From positions 7,474,707 through 7,538,706 of the forward strand of contig NC_049997.1 of NCBI RefSeq assembly GCF_000003815.2: a stretch of 64,000 nt of DNA, in the 5' to 3' direction. Source of the DNA: Branchiostoma floridae. Taxonomy: Eukaryota; Chordata; Leptocardii; Amphioxiformes; Branchiostomatidae. A program made the translations under genes and the position numbers. Of the stretch, positions 44,970-58,200 are shown one piece after another; position 1 is the stretch's first letter, and each line of letters opens with the position of its first letter. The notes under the pieces were generated by a model. It searched no databases. It saw nothing but the letters and a program-made list of their open reading frames with translations, and had not been told where the DNA came from.

Positions 44970-46440
44970 CAGTGGTTGGGCCTGTCCCAAACTGGGACGT
45001 GTCGTCTGACTTAGCTGTCAATCACTCAAAATATCAGTATCTTAACCAAATAGATTATAAAATTATTCATGTAAGGATTTTGTTTTCAACTTTTAAATGA
45101 AATGTGTTTGAGTTTGTCCAGGTAATTCTAGCAAAGTAGTGGTTGGGCCTGTCCCTATTAAACTGGGACGTGTCGTCTGACTCAGCTGTCAATCACTCAA
45201 AATATGATCATCGTATCCAAATGGGTTATAAAATTTTTCTGGTCAGGATTTTGTTTTCAACAGTTGGATGAAATGTATAAAGTTTATCTAATGTTAGATA
45301 ATTCTTGTAAAGTAGTGGTTTGGTCTGTCCCAAACTGGGACGTGTCGTCTGACTTAGCTGTCAATCACTCAAAAAATGAGTATCGTAACCAAATGGATTA
45401 TAAAAGTATTTTTGTCAGAATTTTGTTTTCAACAGTTGGATGAAATGTATAAAGTTTATCTAAGGTTAGGTAATTCTTGCAACGTAGTGGTTGGGCCTGT
45501 CCCAAACTGGGACGTGTCGTCTGACTTAGCTGTCAATCACTCAAAATATAAATCATCGTATCCAAATGGGTTATAAAATTTTTCTGGCAGGATTTTGTTT
45601 TCAACAGTTGGATGAAATATAAGAAGTTTATCTAACGTTAGGTATAAATTCTTGCAAAGTAGAGGTTTGGTCTGTCCCAAACTGGGATGTGTCGTCTGAC
45701 TCAGCTGTCAATCACTCAAAGTATGAGTATCGTAACAAAATTGATTATGGAAGTATTTATGTCAGGATTCTGTTTTCAACTTTTAGATGAGATGTGTAAA
45801 GTTTATCCAGGTAATTCTAAAGTAGTGGTTGGCTTGTCCCAAACTGGGATGTGTTGTCTGACTTAGCTGTCAATCACTCAAAATATGATTAAGTATCATA
45901 ACCAAAAAAAGTATTCATGTAAGGATTTTGTTTTCAACATTTAGAGGAGATTATCAAGTTTATCCAGGTAATTGTAGCAAAGTATAGTGGTTGGGCCTGT
46001 AGTACCAAACGGTGTTGTCAGACCACATGCAATCGCTCAAAATGTCATCACCAAGTAGATTATAGAATAATTTGTGCTCAGGGTTTTAGTATGTTAGTTA
46101 TGTATTAGTGTGGTTACTGAAATCGCATGTGTACAGGTGATTCTAGAAAAGTAGTACATTGGGCTGTCCCAAATTGGGATGTGGCCGGCGTGTCGTCTGA
46201 TGTCGCTGTCAATCACCCCACATGTTGTGCACAAATGGATTAGGGATGCCTTCGCTTCAGGAAGTTGTCCTTTTGAACGTGCGAGTTACTTTGGTTCGTA
46301 AGTGGTGATTTTCTAAATCTGGTGGATCCAGGGAGATCTGAGAAACTAGTGGTTGGTCCTGTCCCAAATATGGGCATGCCTCGTCTGATTTGCTATCACT
46401 CACTCGCCGTCTCGTGCACATAAGGATTAAAGAATCTTAT
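44970..46440 (+). repeat. Satellite-like tandem array, about 170 bp, nine units, in intron 1
   Basis: The word CTGTCCCAAACTGGGA with GTGTCGTCTGA...GCTGTCAATCACTC recurs at about 44981, 45148, 45326, 45496, 45672, 45834, 45996, 46163 and 46359, so the period is 162-196. Unit ends read TTTTGTTTTCAAC and AAGTTTATC. Units 1-5 are close copies; units 7-9 are much more diverged. The array begins about 35 bases after the exon 1 donor. Confidence 0.95.
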
Positions 46441-48452
46441 TAGAGGAATTTATTTCCTGAAAGCTGTGCTTTTGAATACCGAACATGCTCAGTATTTTAG
46501 TGACCTACTAGTACATGTATTTAGTCACAGACTCAGGTGTGTTCTGAAAATTAGATAAACACGAAGAAAATATCTCCACTACAGGTATGACATCACCTGG
46601 TTGATGAATCACCCTTAATTATTAACACCTTAATTATCTAATGACCCAGGTCCCTCTAGCTTAAGATACTAATCCTAATGATGTAATGTGTCTGGCGCCA
46701 GACACAAGCAAGACAGGGCACTGTTTAGCCTTGTACAAGTTGTAGCCTTTCAGGAAACGCTAGGCTCGAATTTCTTCCCTTGGTGGTTACTGAAGGCTGA
46801 TTTATGTATGAGGCTGGAGTATTTTGCAATACTATAACTATGTGGTATGTGTAAGAAAGGACATAAGACATTAACTTTACCAGAAAAGACTTGGGAGACT
46901 TTCATGAGGCTTCTTCTTGCATTCAATTGAAGGGGACCCGAGAAGCACTTTGACCATTACAGTACTATGGTCCATGTGAAACCCTATTTTTTGCCCCTTT
47001 GTTTATTTTTACGCTCCACCAACCCACAGGTATTTTCCACCAGCGTTTTCTTTGACTTGCGAAGTTACCAACTTGTAACACCATGCTCGGAAGACTATGC
47101 TTTCTTTTTAGATGTTCAAGATCCAAACAACATTTCATGTAAGATTTTGAAAGTGTAGACCTAACAGGTGATGTAGCAGACAGGTGTTAAGATTACAGGT
47201 GTGTTCGTACAGGTGTCAGGGGTCATGTGACATGTAAGCATAGGCGTGGCTATACCTGTGCATTCTGAGGCACCAGTGCCACTTCTTCAAGATGAGTTTT
47301 TGTAAACACTTACATATACTAGCTCTTTCTTTGGACTTGAAACAAACAAGTTGAAACAAACAGACAAATATGGAAGAATGAAATGGCATAACTTTTTGTG
47401 TTAAGACTTGTCAAATCAATGATAAACTCATATAAGTAACCCTGGTTTATGTAGACTGAATTAGTGAGTACTTTATCAGAAACACTACATTATTACCCAT
47501 ATACATGTATATGTTCATATAAATTAATATGATATGGCTTTTTTCCAGTTACGAAAGGACAATTTTCTCAATGTTTGTGACAAAACTGTTGATAACAGAT
47601 TCATTCTAAATTTTAACAGTTAATTTGCCTTAATATTTAGATAAAATTTCAAATCAAGGCCATTGCTAAAAACAGAAACAGGGCTTTGATTTTGAAATTC
47701 TAGTTTATGTATTTTTCTGCATTTCCTACTATGTAATGAAGTCATGGGTTTTAAGATTCCCAGGAGACTTGGGATAAGTGATTTTCGGAAAATCAGTTGA
47801 TGTATTTAAATGCCTTGAATACTGGCAGATTGAGGTCAGCATTAGCTGTAAGTGTAAGATGGCCGACATGTCAGACATGTGGGTCTTAGGGTTGTTTTTA
47901 TCAGTCCCCACTGGGCCATTTGCTCTATGGGTAGAGAATAATCATTATATTGTATGATAGCAAAAGCTATACATAGGACTTGTTGAACACGTTAAGATGT
48001 GACCCTTGCAATAAGTCTATAACCTTAGTTTCTCGAATAAAGTGCACTCGTTTTAAACTTTTCAAAATCCAAAAGGTGCGGAAGTTGTTGCTAATGTTGG
48101 GGTATGTACTTTATTTGAGGTTTAGGTGTATAGTTACCAAAAGTATATATATATGATAACACTCATATTTACATGTTTACCTACATGTAGACTATTTCTT
48201 CCCATTTGGAACCCCTTTCCCCACAGTGGTCTCCCCCTGAATGAAACCTAAGTGAAGTTATTTCACATCATGACATGTCACATTGCACGACATGAAAACA
48301 TACTCTCAATTGCCATCAGGGTACCACCGTGTTATTCATTGCTTTTTCCATTTCCTAGCAATTGTTTCATCAGGGGCCCGGTAAAGGCCTTCATTTGTAC
48401 ATGTATATATGTAGTGTGTGGAAGAAATGGGAGGGGTACTAGAAGTAGTAGC
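46441..48452. other. Intron-like sequence; one perfect palindrome, otherwise nothing recognised
   Basis: AT-rich. It contains the 20-bp palindrome at 46687-46706. The frame 46967-47158 has no recognisable domain. Confidence 0.5.
46687..46706. repeat. Perfect 20-bp palindrome TGTGTCTGGCGCCAGACACA
   Basis: Exact self-complementarity over 20 bases with no spacer. It could bind a dimeric factor or be the remnant of inverted ends. Confidence 0.9.
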
Positions 48453-48881
48453 AATGGTGTTTGTTACCTTGTTGTTGTAACCCTTGTTGTAGTTCGGGGC
48501 TTGAAATACTACCTGTATATGCAGGTTAGTGCAGGTAAAATTGGAGGCTGTGCAGGTATTTCTGGTGTTAACCTGCACCTAGCCTGCACTGGTACATGTA
48601 CTGGGTTTATACATATGTATCATATGATGAAGGTGTATGTGGATTGTTATAACTAAGCTGCATTGATTGTTACCACCTATGATGTATAAAAGAAAAAATA
48701 GCAATTGTTCCTGAACAATTTTAGTATAATCCATACTTCCTACATTCAGAGTGGTGCAGCTAAAGTTTATCTTGTGCAGGTAATTTTCAATGTTACCTGC
48801 AACAGTGTATGTATGCAGGGAAAAGTATTTCGAGCCCTGAATGGTGCTTGTGACCTTGTTGTTGTAACCCTTGTTGTAGTT
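48453..48881. repeat. 42-bp direct repeats flanking copy 2 of the CAGGGCTCGAAATA family
   Basis: 48453-48494 and 48840-48881 match in 40 of 42 bases (AATGGTG.TTGT.ACCTTGTTG...). They abut the element exactly on both sides. Confidence 0.9.
48495..48839 (+). mobile_element. CAGGGCTCGAAATA element, copy 2
   Basis: 345 bp from CGGGGCTTGAAATA to TATTTCGAGCCCTG, colinear with 36107-36449, including the AAAAATAGCAAT and TTCAATGTTACCTGCA blocks. Same orientation as copy 1. Confidence 0.88.
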
Positions 48882-50249
48882 ATAGTGCCTTGTGGTACAT
48901 CTAATAAATAAGGTTTTAACTTATAGCAAGTTGCTGTTTCTGTAGCAGAGTTGTACTGGACCTTCACCTTAGTGTTTGTTATGTCTGGGACATAATGTGT
49001 ACGGCTAAAGGTCTTTAGGATGTATTCTTATGCCTTTGTTATAACACTGGAACTTGGAAAACAAGTTGTACCTTGTATTGTGGTAATGTACAATGTTGCA
49101 TTGTACAAAAGACACACATGTTGTATACGTAGTCAGTTTTAATTTGCTTGTGACGTAATGACTCAAAAGACAGACCAGCATTTCCATGACCTATTGCAGA
49201 AAAAAAACCCTCTTATATCATAACTTCATATAATTATGATTTAAGTGGTGCAAAGATTTTCCTGAGGTTGTATTATAGCAACAGACTCAGATACTTTTAC
49301 AGTAACTTTTATGTTCAATAAGGGTTCATGCTGTTCTCACCTGCCATAAGAGGTATTTGGAATTTGAACTTTGTCAAGTAGGTGTGGCAAAATTGAACAC
49401 TGTCCAAGAAAGTGAGACAAACACTCTTACCTACAATTACAGTTAATTACCTTGGCAGTGTGTGACAAAAGATTTTGTGACAAAAAAAAAAAGGAACGCA
49501 CTGAACTTGAAAATGTGGTGTTTACTTCTTGAACAAAAGATTATTTTGGTACATTGTTCTGCCCTAGACTTTGTTGTTAGAGCCATGATAACAACACACT
49601 TATATGTAACATATTAAACTGTATGCTGTTAGTTCCACTTTTGTATTTTACATATACATATACATGATGTGGCAACAGGATGTTACAAAGTGCATTTCAT
49701 TAGCTTTCAAACCTGTTTGAAAGATAAAAATTGATATAATTATAGTTTGACGTTTTATTACCATCTTTGATTTTTAAACCTTTTATTGACCCTGATGTTC
49801 TACTCTTTCAAATTTATTTAAGAAAAATTCTCTCACCAATGTCAAACTTTATTAACACATGTTTGTCTTAAATTCAAAGCCAACTTGTCATTTTGTAATC
49901 TTTTGTTTGTTAGAACTTTCTTTGTTCATATCTGTTATTTTATTATATACTTTGTAGTGTAGCCCTTTGAAATACAAATGTGTGTCCTATGACTCCTATC
50001 AGAAATCAATAGAAAGAACCTTTAGCCATCTGTTGTCTTGATAAAACAACTGGCAGTAGAAACATGAGAAGAATTGAAATGTTCAGGTGTCAATTTTCAG
50101 TGGGAACAGGCCACCTATAATATAACTAGCTGTAGACGAATGTTGTCAACATACTAGTAACATTTGTCTCATACTTTGTGTCCAAGATTGAAGAGAAACG
50201 TATATCACAATTTACCAAAACATGCAATAAACTCACATATACTCACTAA
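48882..50249. other. Intron-like AT-rich sequence; nothing recognised
   Basis: No coherent frame, inverted-end element or tandem array seen. Confidence 0.5.
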
Positions 50250-50430
50250 TACAGTAGAAGCCAGTTAATTGCACAACGGATTAACGCACACTTCTGTTTA
50301 CTGCACGGAATCCCCAAATCCCAAACCAGTGTGGTCCAGCTAGATAACTCCGCATTATTGCACCAGTCGGATAATTGCATGAAATTCACTGGCAAATAAT
50401 AGACAGTGCAATTAAGCGGCGTCTCCTGTA
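50250..50430. mobile_element. pogo/Tigger-like MITE
   Basis: 181 bp from TACAGTAGAAGCCAGTTAAT to AAGCGGCGTCTCCTGTA. The ends pair over about 25 bases with mismatches (TTAATTGCAC inside). The CAGTAGAA-type end, the TA edge and the interior made of TTAATTGCA/TGCAATTA words are typical of pogo-group Tc1/mariner MITEs. Confidence 0.75.
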
Positions 50431-51996
50431 GTTCTAATAGTAATACATGAATCTACAACCAGACGTAAGGAGCCAACTTAGTCTATGGGTTACGTGCATT
50501 TTTGCAACATTTAGTACATCTGCTTGAAGGCTAGTAATCTATTTTATATGTCTCTGGGAAAGTCTATAAACCTAGCATACAAACATGTATGTAAACATGT
50601 ATTCCCTTGGGGTGACTATGTGTCCTTAGAAATGCATTATGTTTATGACAACACTGTCAACCAAGGATATTGTTACACTACTTGTCCTTGGTACACCTGT
50701 TTGATATGATAAATTATTACAAATTTTAGCCTTGGGAGTCTTCGGGTCCATTTGGAAATTTTGAATAAATAAGTTTCGAAAAGAGACAAAAAATTGACAA
50801 GTAAATTGACAAGAATATGTTTTGTCACTAAGGCAATTATACTGAAAGTTGCATCTAAAGCAAGCGTACATTAAGCAACAATAAAGATATAACAGCACGT
50901 CACATGCATATAGATAGACTAAGTCACTAAAACTAATCGAGAAAGACTTAAATTGCTAGATGGTAACTATTCTATCTGATTTGCGAATCATCATGGAATA
51001 GCCAATTTCAGACACAGGAATGTAAGCTTGTGCCATTACATGTCATAAATAATTAATGTATCTCCCCCCATCTTAATATGCTTTGGTGAAATTAACTGGG
51101 TAATTGCTTTTTATTAAATGGCTGTTTGTCCTGAGTTCTGTCCATTGGTGATGGGTATTGCACAAAATGACACCCCTTGGAACTCAGGAGGTTTCCTTGA
51201 TAATGATAGGCTTAGGCTATACCAAATAGATTTGTTGGATTTAAGATTAAGAATTGATTTCATAACTGTATGATCAATACAAAAACAGTCAAAGGAAAAT
51301 TCTGTATTTGTTATCAAACACAGTTTTAGGGAATGTACAATTGTAGTCAGGTTACTACTTCAAGTACAATTGTTTATTTACAAAATGCTGTTTTAATTTG
51401 TTAAAAACCTTCAGAGAATAGTTGTAAGGAAACTTTGTGGTCTAGACTACGTATAACTATAAGCTGCTTCTTGAACTCTTACCTAGTTAAGCTTGGAAGC
51501 CTGTTTGTCAAGTTTTATGGAGAAACAATTTCACTGTCCACTTGCGATACCTAAAGTAACCAGTAACTGATGTCGACGTGTTCCTAGTAAGTAGTAGCAA
51601 TCATTTTTCTATGCGAAACTGTTCCATTTGGTATCGTCAACCGCTTAGAAACTAGGGAAATTTTGACACGGTAATTTAATTTTTCATTTTTGTATCAAGG
51701 AATGTTGTGTTTATTACAATGATAGTCAACAGTTCAAGCAATGCTAATGTTTCTTACCAAGAAAAACACAACAAAGCTTGCTTTTCTCTTGTTTCAAATC
51801 CTGTTTCCTGATCAATTATCCCTAACAAGCCAAGGAGAGCTCTATATGCCTCTTAATTGCTCCTGAGAACAACTTTGTAAACTTTGTCCAGGAAACAAAA
51901 TATACTTGTCATTGTTGACGAGTAACCCAATATGTTTAGAACGTGGCGTTTCCCACTGTCCCTGTGTGCTCGTAGACCCCTGGAGCGAGTTGTATG
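50431..51996. other. Intron-like sequence; nothing recognised
   Basis: AT-rich with short frames only. Confidence 0.5.
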
Positions 51997-52334
51997 CAGG
52001 GCTCGAAATACCACCTGCATATGCAGGTTAGTGCAGGTAAAATTGGAACTGTGCAGGTATTTCTGGTGTCTACCTGCACCTAGCCTGAACTGGTCCATGT
52101 ACTGGGTTTTATAACTTACATGTCCTAATAGGCTATAACTATGATGTGGATTGTTATTAGCTGCATTGACTGTTACCACCTTTTAAGTATAAAGAAAAAA
52201 TAGCAATGGTTCGTCAATAATTTTTTAGTATGATCCAAACTTTCTAAATTCAGAGTGATGCAGGTACAATTTGTCTGGTGCAGGTAATTTTCAATGTTAC
52301 CTGCACCAGTGAAGATTTAGTATTTCGAGCCCTG
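51997..52334 (+). mobile_element. CAGGGCTCGAAATA element, copy 3
   Basis: 338 bp with ends CAGGGCTCGAAATACCACC and TAGTATTTCGAGCCCTG. Flanked by GTTGTATG (51989-51996 and, after one extra T, 52336-52343). Carries ACCTGCATATGCAGGT at the left, as in copy 1. Confidence 0.9.
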
Positions 52335-53266
52335 TGTTGTATGCAGCAGGCAGTGGCCCATATTTACGCTAACGGCCAGCTCCAACCAATCATGGCACGC
52401 TTGAGACCATAGCCAGAGATTACTTCCTGAAATCGATGAGTGCAGCGTTCAGAACGTGTGTTACACAGGGGAGTACAGCACAACATGACTGTTTCATTGG
52501 GTCGAGATTTTGGGCACACCAATCATTCTCTCAAGAAAGGAGCGCCGACGGAAGGTGGTTGTTAGGAAGCTTGGAATACCGAAATGCCGTTTTAGTTTTT
52601 AGTTTTAGGGTATGATTGGGACCTAATGTTGAAGCAGTCGGGATGTTACTGTAGTTTTGCTCATTGAGAATCAGAAAAAGCACATGGACAAGAAAGGAGA
52701 GTACCAATGTGATACGTCGCAAGGTGTTGGGTATGTACGTTAATGTAATTTGTAAATTCTCTCGTTTTACACATGCGATGTGTAGATAATACTGGTATTA
52801 GATGAAGAGTAATTGATGTATTTAATTTTTCTTCCTGTTACGTAGTGTTATGTATATGCATGTTGCGTACCATTGTTTGTTACGATTGCAATTAGCCCTC
52901 ACGAATGGATTTATTATAAAGTTATTTAATCAACGGGATTGTATCAGTTTGCAAGACCCGATGACCTTTTGAAATGATGTGTTGGATTTTGAAATTATAG
53001 ATTACTTGAAACGTTTCCCAATATTGTTTTTGTCAGGCTTATACACCTAAAATTACTGCTGAAATTGATCTACCATAAAATCTAGATTTATACGCTTGTA
53101 AACCTTGCAGGATGGATTTGTGGAAAAAATGATAACAGTAAAATTCACATGCCCAGGACACAGTGGCTTAGGGTCAGTCACCCTGGTAATTGGATGGATA
53201 TGGGTCAATTAATCCCTAATGGATTTGTCAAATGGTAAAAGTGATGTTGAGGCAGCTTTTCAAGGG
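52335..53266. other. Intron-like sequence; nothing recognised
   Basis: Short frames only; no repeat family seen. Confidence 0.5.
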
Positions 53267-53651
53267 CAGGGCTCGAAGTTTTTTTCCTTTGGGTGCGTGT
53301 TAATCATAACTTAATGTGCTGTTGCAGGTAACAGCCAGTCAAAATTTTCCTATGCCTCTAGTTCTCTATTGTCCCATCTAGTCTTCCCAAATTCTGGTAA
53401 TTCGTTCTTATGTAAAATGTATGTGTTCATCCATGTAGCTGCTGCAGGTTATTGCACAAAAAACCTGTTCTGAACAATTCTTTGTTTTGCACTCTACTCT
53501 GGAAAAATCAGTGCAGCAAAGAAAATATGCGTAAATTCATGCACCTGACACCTTGACCAGTGCAGGTAAGGTACAGGTAGACACAAAAAAACAGGGTAAT
53601 TTTAAATTTACCTGCACGAACCTGCATATGCAGGTGATATTTCGAGCCTCG
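53267..53651 (-). mobile_element. CAGGGCTCGAAATA element, copy 4 (diverged, reversed)
   Basis: Starts CAGGGCTCGAAGTTTTT and ends with CCTGCATATGCAGGTGATAT then TTCGAGCCTCG, so the palindrome end is on the right. The middle is poorly matched, and this is the most decayed copy. Confidence 0.75.
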
Positions 53652-54850
53652 AATGATGTGACGGAAATTACCCAGTGATGATAAGTCGATAAACAATGCT
53701 AATGAAATCCCTTGTAATGTTCTGTGATGAAATCCTTTAGGCAAGGGATGCATAAAAATCGTTACCAGAATACACATGGGTGGGGATTAAAACTATATAA
53801 TCAAGCAGTTTTGAAAGAAGAGGCTGAAAAATCAATGCTTCTAAATCTAGATGAAGCTAATGGACCATGGATAATGACTGTGTTTAGTGTGCCGTAGAAA
53901 GATGTATTTTTCTCTAAAGAGTTTTGTTTGTTTTCCATTTTCTCTCAGAGTAAATTGTTTGTTATCCAATTAATTTTTTTATTGCTCATTAATTCTTTTG
54001 AGGATGGCCTGTACATACCATGTATCAGAAACTATTAGAAGTTAAAAGATTTGAATTTTTACTATTCTGATTAAGGGGTCTGCCTAGGTTTCTTTGCTTT
54101 TAAACTCATCTTGTATGTTGATTTTAAAAGTTTTGCGTTTACATGTCAATAAAGATGATGTAAAAAAACCTCATTATTTTACTTTATTACTTTTCATACT
54201 TTAAAAGGCTGAATTAAGATAAGCTGAATATTCACTTCCATATAAATATTTTGGATACCTGGTTTGAATTCGTCCTAACAATAGCAGGGGTCAAAGGAAT
54301 CCCTTTCAATTGCGGTTAAGATTGACATATCAATAATAAATAATAGGCATTGTGGCACATGCCTACGTAATGCAAGATTAGGTGGGCTCTTCTAAATGGT
54401 GTGTGTGTGTGTGGGGGGGGGTAGTCAGATTTCATGGTCAATTTTGGAAGCCATTCTGATTTATTTTCCTGGTCCTAGAAAGGAACAAGGCTGTAAGAAA
54501 TTGAATCGTAACATAAATCGTAAAGGAATTGTAAACAAAGCCCTTTGGCCGTTCATGGGCTTGTATCCTGGCAGTACTAAAGCCTTACATACAAGTCCAT
54601 AAGTTTTTTAGGGCAATGGCAGATTGCGACCCTTTTATGTGAGTGGTACAACATGACCGCCCTTCCATGGCCTTATTTTGTGACCCCGATAAAAGAAAAA
54701 TGGATGTATAGGGAAAAGAAGATCCAGTAAAGAGGTTTAGGGTTTTAATGCCATACAAGGAGACATGCATGCCGACAGAGCTTTCAATGTGCTGGTCTCA
54801 TGTATAATATATGAGCTGTCCCAGGCTGTTATGGTGGGTGTTAAGGTATT
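53652..54850. other. Intron-like sequence with TG and G runs near 54396-54420
   Basis: Contains a short TG repeat followed by a G run. No gene recognised. Confidence 0.5.
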
Positions 54851-55211
54851 CAGGGCTCGAAACACTTTTTTTCTGCTTACCTGCACTGGTGCAAGTAACA
54901 TTAAAAATACCTGCACCAGACAAATTTTACCTGCACCAGCACCACTCTGAATCAAGGAAGTATGAATCATACTAAAATTCTTCAGGAACTGTTGCTATTT
55001 TTTCTTTCAGACTTTACAGGTGGTATAACAGTCAATGCAGATAATAACAATCTATATGCTCCTACATGTACATTATAGGATATTTAATGTATAAAATCCA
55101 GAACATGGACCAGTGCAGGTTACCGTAGTTGCAGGTATACACTAGAAATACCTGCACAGCTCCAATTTTACCTGCACTAACCTGCATATGCAGGTGGTAT
55201 TTCGAGCCCTG
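54851..55211 (-). mobile_element. CAGGGCTCGAAATA element, copy 5, with 12-bp flanking repeats
   Basis: 361 bp, reversed relative to copy 1. Flanked by a perfect 12-bp direct repeat TGTTAAGGTATT at 54839-54850 and 55212-55223. Both inverted ends are intact (CAGGGCTCGAAA and TTTCGAGCCCTG). Confidence 0.92.
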
Positions 55212-55223
55212 TGTTAAGGTATT

Positions 55224-58200
55224 GAACCATACCGCTGCAGGTTGTGAACTGTTGTGTGCTTTTATGACAAGTTGTCCTATCCATCTCAATCAAGGACGGA
55301 CTAGTCCATTGCTCATTCTGGAAAGGGTGGTTTCCCTTTTTTTTGCATTTCGTATGATTTTTTATCTAATTTGAGAAGACAAAAAAATACTCCAAATTGA
55401 GTTAATTGATGGTATTTTTGTGAAGACTTATAATATTGATGAAGACTTTTTATCCATTTCATTTTATTTAGTCAACCCCCTTTTTGGTTTCAGTTTCTTT
55501 CACCATAGATTGTTTTTGACCCGATTTCATATTCAGCATTTTGTATTGAGCAAATGACTGAAAGTCAAATAGTTTGTATGAATGTACTGATTGTTACATT
55601 GCTTAACTAATGTAGACTAGTACAGGGTTCAAAAATGTAGTTAACTTTATTTATGTCCAACAACAAATGAAAGATCAGACGTACATTCCATATAGATACT
55701 GTTCTTTGTCGACGATAGTGCCTTGTGACTGAACTATTGTGAATTGTGAAATGCCACTGTTAGTCAAGCATGTCATTATTTTGTGTTTGTACAAAGTGGA
55801 GGTAAATCTAACATGAAGGAGAAGCTGATACCTTCTGTGATCCTGGATCTTAGCTGGGTTCTGCTTTGTAAACTGGAGCTGGGATGTTCCCACACTAGTC
55901 TGGTTTGGCTTGTGATCCCATGCAAGTCATTGTGACGAAATATTTTCTTTTTCTTTGAATTTCTCATTATCTCGGAGATCTCAATTTTATTCCGTTTTAA
56001 TATGCAGACGACCACTTTTCTGAAATGGAAACCCCTTGCTTTGTTACGCCTTGATTGACTGTTCCCGAGAAATTTATTCAGGCACATGTCTAGTGATTCC
56101 CAATCTAGAAGGCAGAATAGTTGTTATGTTCGATGTTACACAATAGATAATCATACATTATATACATGTATAAAAACAATAGATAATCATACTTGATATG
56201 CATGTAAAGGTAATGTTTGTTTTACCAAGATAGAACCATGTGATATACAAACGATCTAAGGAACACAAAGATCCGATTTTGATGAAGATTTTTATCTGAA
56301 ACCTGAGTTCTCTACACCCCCCACCGTCATTCCTCACACAATGGTTCTATTTGCAACAAAAAATGTTTATATTCTATCAATGGTGTGTAGTATTTTACAT
56401 CACTTGTCTGTTTTCTGCTAAGCATCACGCCAAGGAACAGAGTTGTAAATCAAGATATCCAGTGACTCCTTCGTGACAAGTTTCCGTGTCCTAGACCGTC
56501 TGGTCTCTTGTCTCCCGATCAGGAACTTGGGGCATTTGACGGTCAAGTTCTCAGGTTACTGTCGCTATGTGGTTGTGCAACATTCCTACCCAGTCAGTAT
56601 TTCATACAGAAACACTACGGCTCGTTAGGTTAGGTACCCACGTACATCATTGGAGGCATTCGGAAGGGTTTTTTGCCTTCCACTGTTACCTTACTATTGT
56701 TGATAACTTACATTATTCTTTTAGATAACTATAATATTGACTATACCTCTTTATTCCTTTGTTCTCAAAATTTGTAACAGACAACATTCATTCAAATAGT
56801 ATGTATTACAGCAAGGAATGCGATTAAACTTTTAAAAGGTCCTTGTTTACAGTAATCTTTATTTGTAACTTCCAAAAGTCTGCTTATTTGCAAACACTCT
56901 AAAAAACATGTTAAATACATGTTTAAGCTTAAATTAAGGTTTTGTATCTACCAAAAGTATAATGATTTTTATTTTGGGCAAAGAAAAATGAAGGCAAAGT
57001 GTTTGTTCTGTCTTGATGTGATCAAATTATGCTGAGAATATGTTGCAATGTCTTGCATTTTTTCAAAGACATGATGTCACAATGTCCCAGCATATTGTAC
57101 TGGAGAGCAATATATACCTATGGTGGGTAAGTAACCGTGAATGTAATGTGTCCTTGGGTACCAAACATGCTACAAAAGATTGGCCTGTAAGTACATTTTG
57201 TGTAACTATAACTTCCTTCTCACTGCCTCCCAATGCATGTAAAGCTATGCTTGAGCAGGGCGGGCCTTTGTTTGCCCATAGGGTGGAGCTCCATTAAGAA
57301 ATGGGTGTGAAAACAGCTTCGCATCTTAGCGTGATTAAGAAAGAGAGCGGTAGATATTGTTCACACAGGTGGAAAAAAAGAGTCAGTTACTTATGATTAC
57401 CACAAAGAGGTTTAGCTCATACAAAATGCATAGTAAAATTGAAACAAAAAATGTAAGACTAAGAGGTTAGAAGTAAGCTAATTGTTTGACAAGCTTTCTG
57501 GTTAAAACCTCTTGTTGTGTTAAAGAAGGTGTGCATTGACCAGCTACTGGGTGTGGGCCAGTGTGTCCACTTGTTTGGTCAACATAAATAACACTTGGTA
57601 ACATTTGGCAGGTTGTTTCCTAGATACCGCCCCAGGGATGTTGTCGCTATTTTCTGCGTAGTAAAATTGATTTCAAAACTGAAATAGCTTGAGTGGATTT
57701 TTTAAGTTATTGTTTTGTGGCCAGGTATTGACTTCAGATGGTTCTGAGTCAGATTGTTCAAGAGATTGTTGCTGGAAACTTTATCTATTCTGCTGGAAGT
57801 AGAACAAACATTAGGATAATTAATTAGCTATGGTGTCCTGGTGGGGGGACTGACCAGGTCTCGGGGGGATAATGTCCCAGAAACCAGGACAGATTCGGGT
57901 ACAGACCAGAGCAAGGGATCCAGAATTATTAAGTCCTAGTATTAGTAGTATTAATGCTTTATGTCCACAGTTTCGAAATAAAGCAATTTTTTAGCATGAA
58001 AAGCCCCAAGGTACAGGCCTTTGCTGGAAAAATAGTTGTTTCGTAGGAGGAAGTAAATGTCCACATAATGACAAATTGATTGAGATAGAAAGCCTCTGAA
58101 CTCTAGCCTTCTGCATGTTGTTAGTTTAAGCCAGTAGATCTGTTCAAATAACGATTGAAAACAACAACTTTAAGCTGGGTATGCATGAAACGCTACATAT

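Noticed and set aside
45204..45576. Two plus frames with similar sequences
   Set aside because: They are successive units of the 170-bp satellite read in the same frame.
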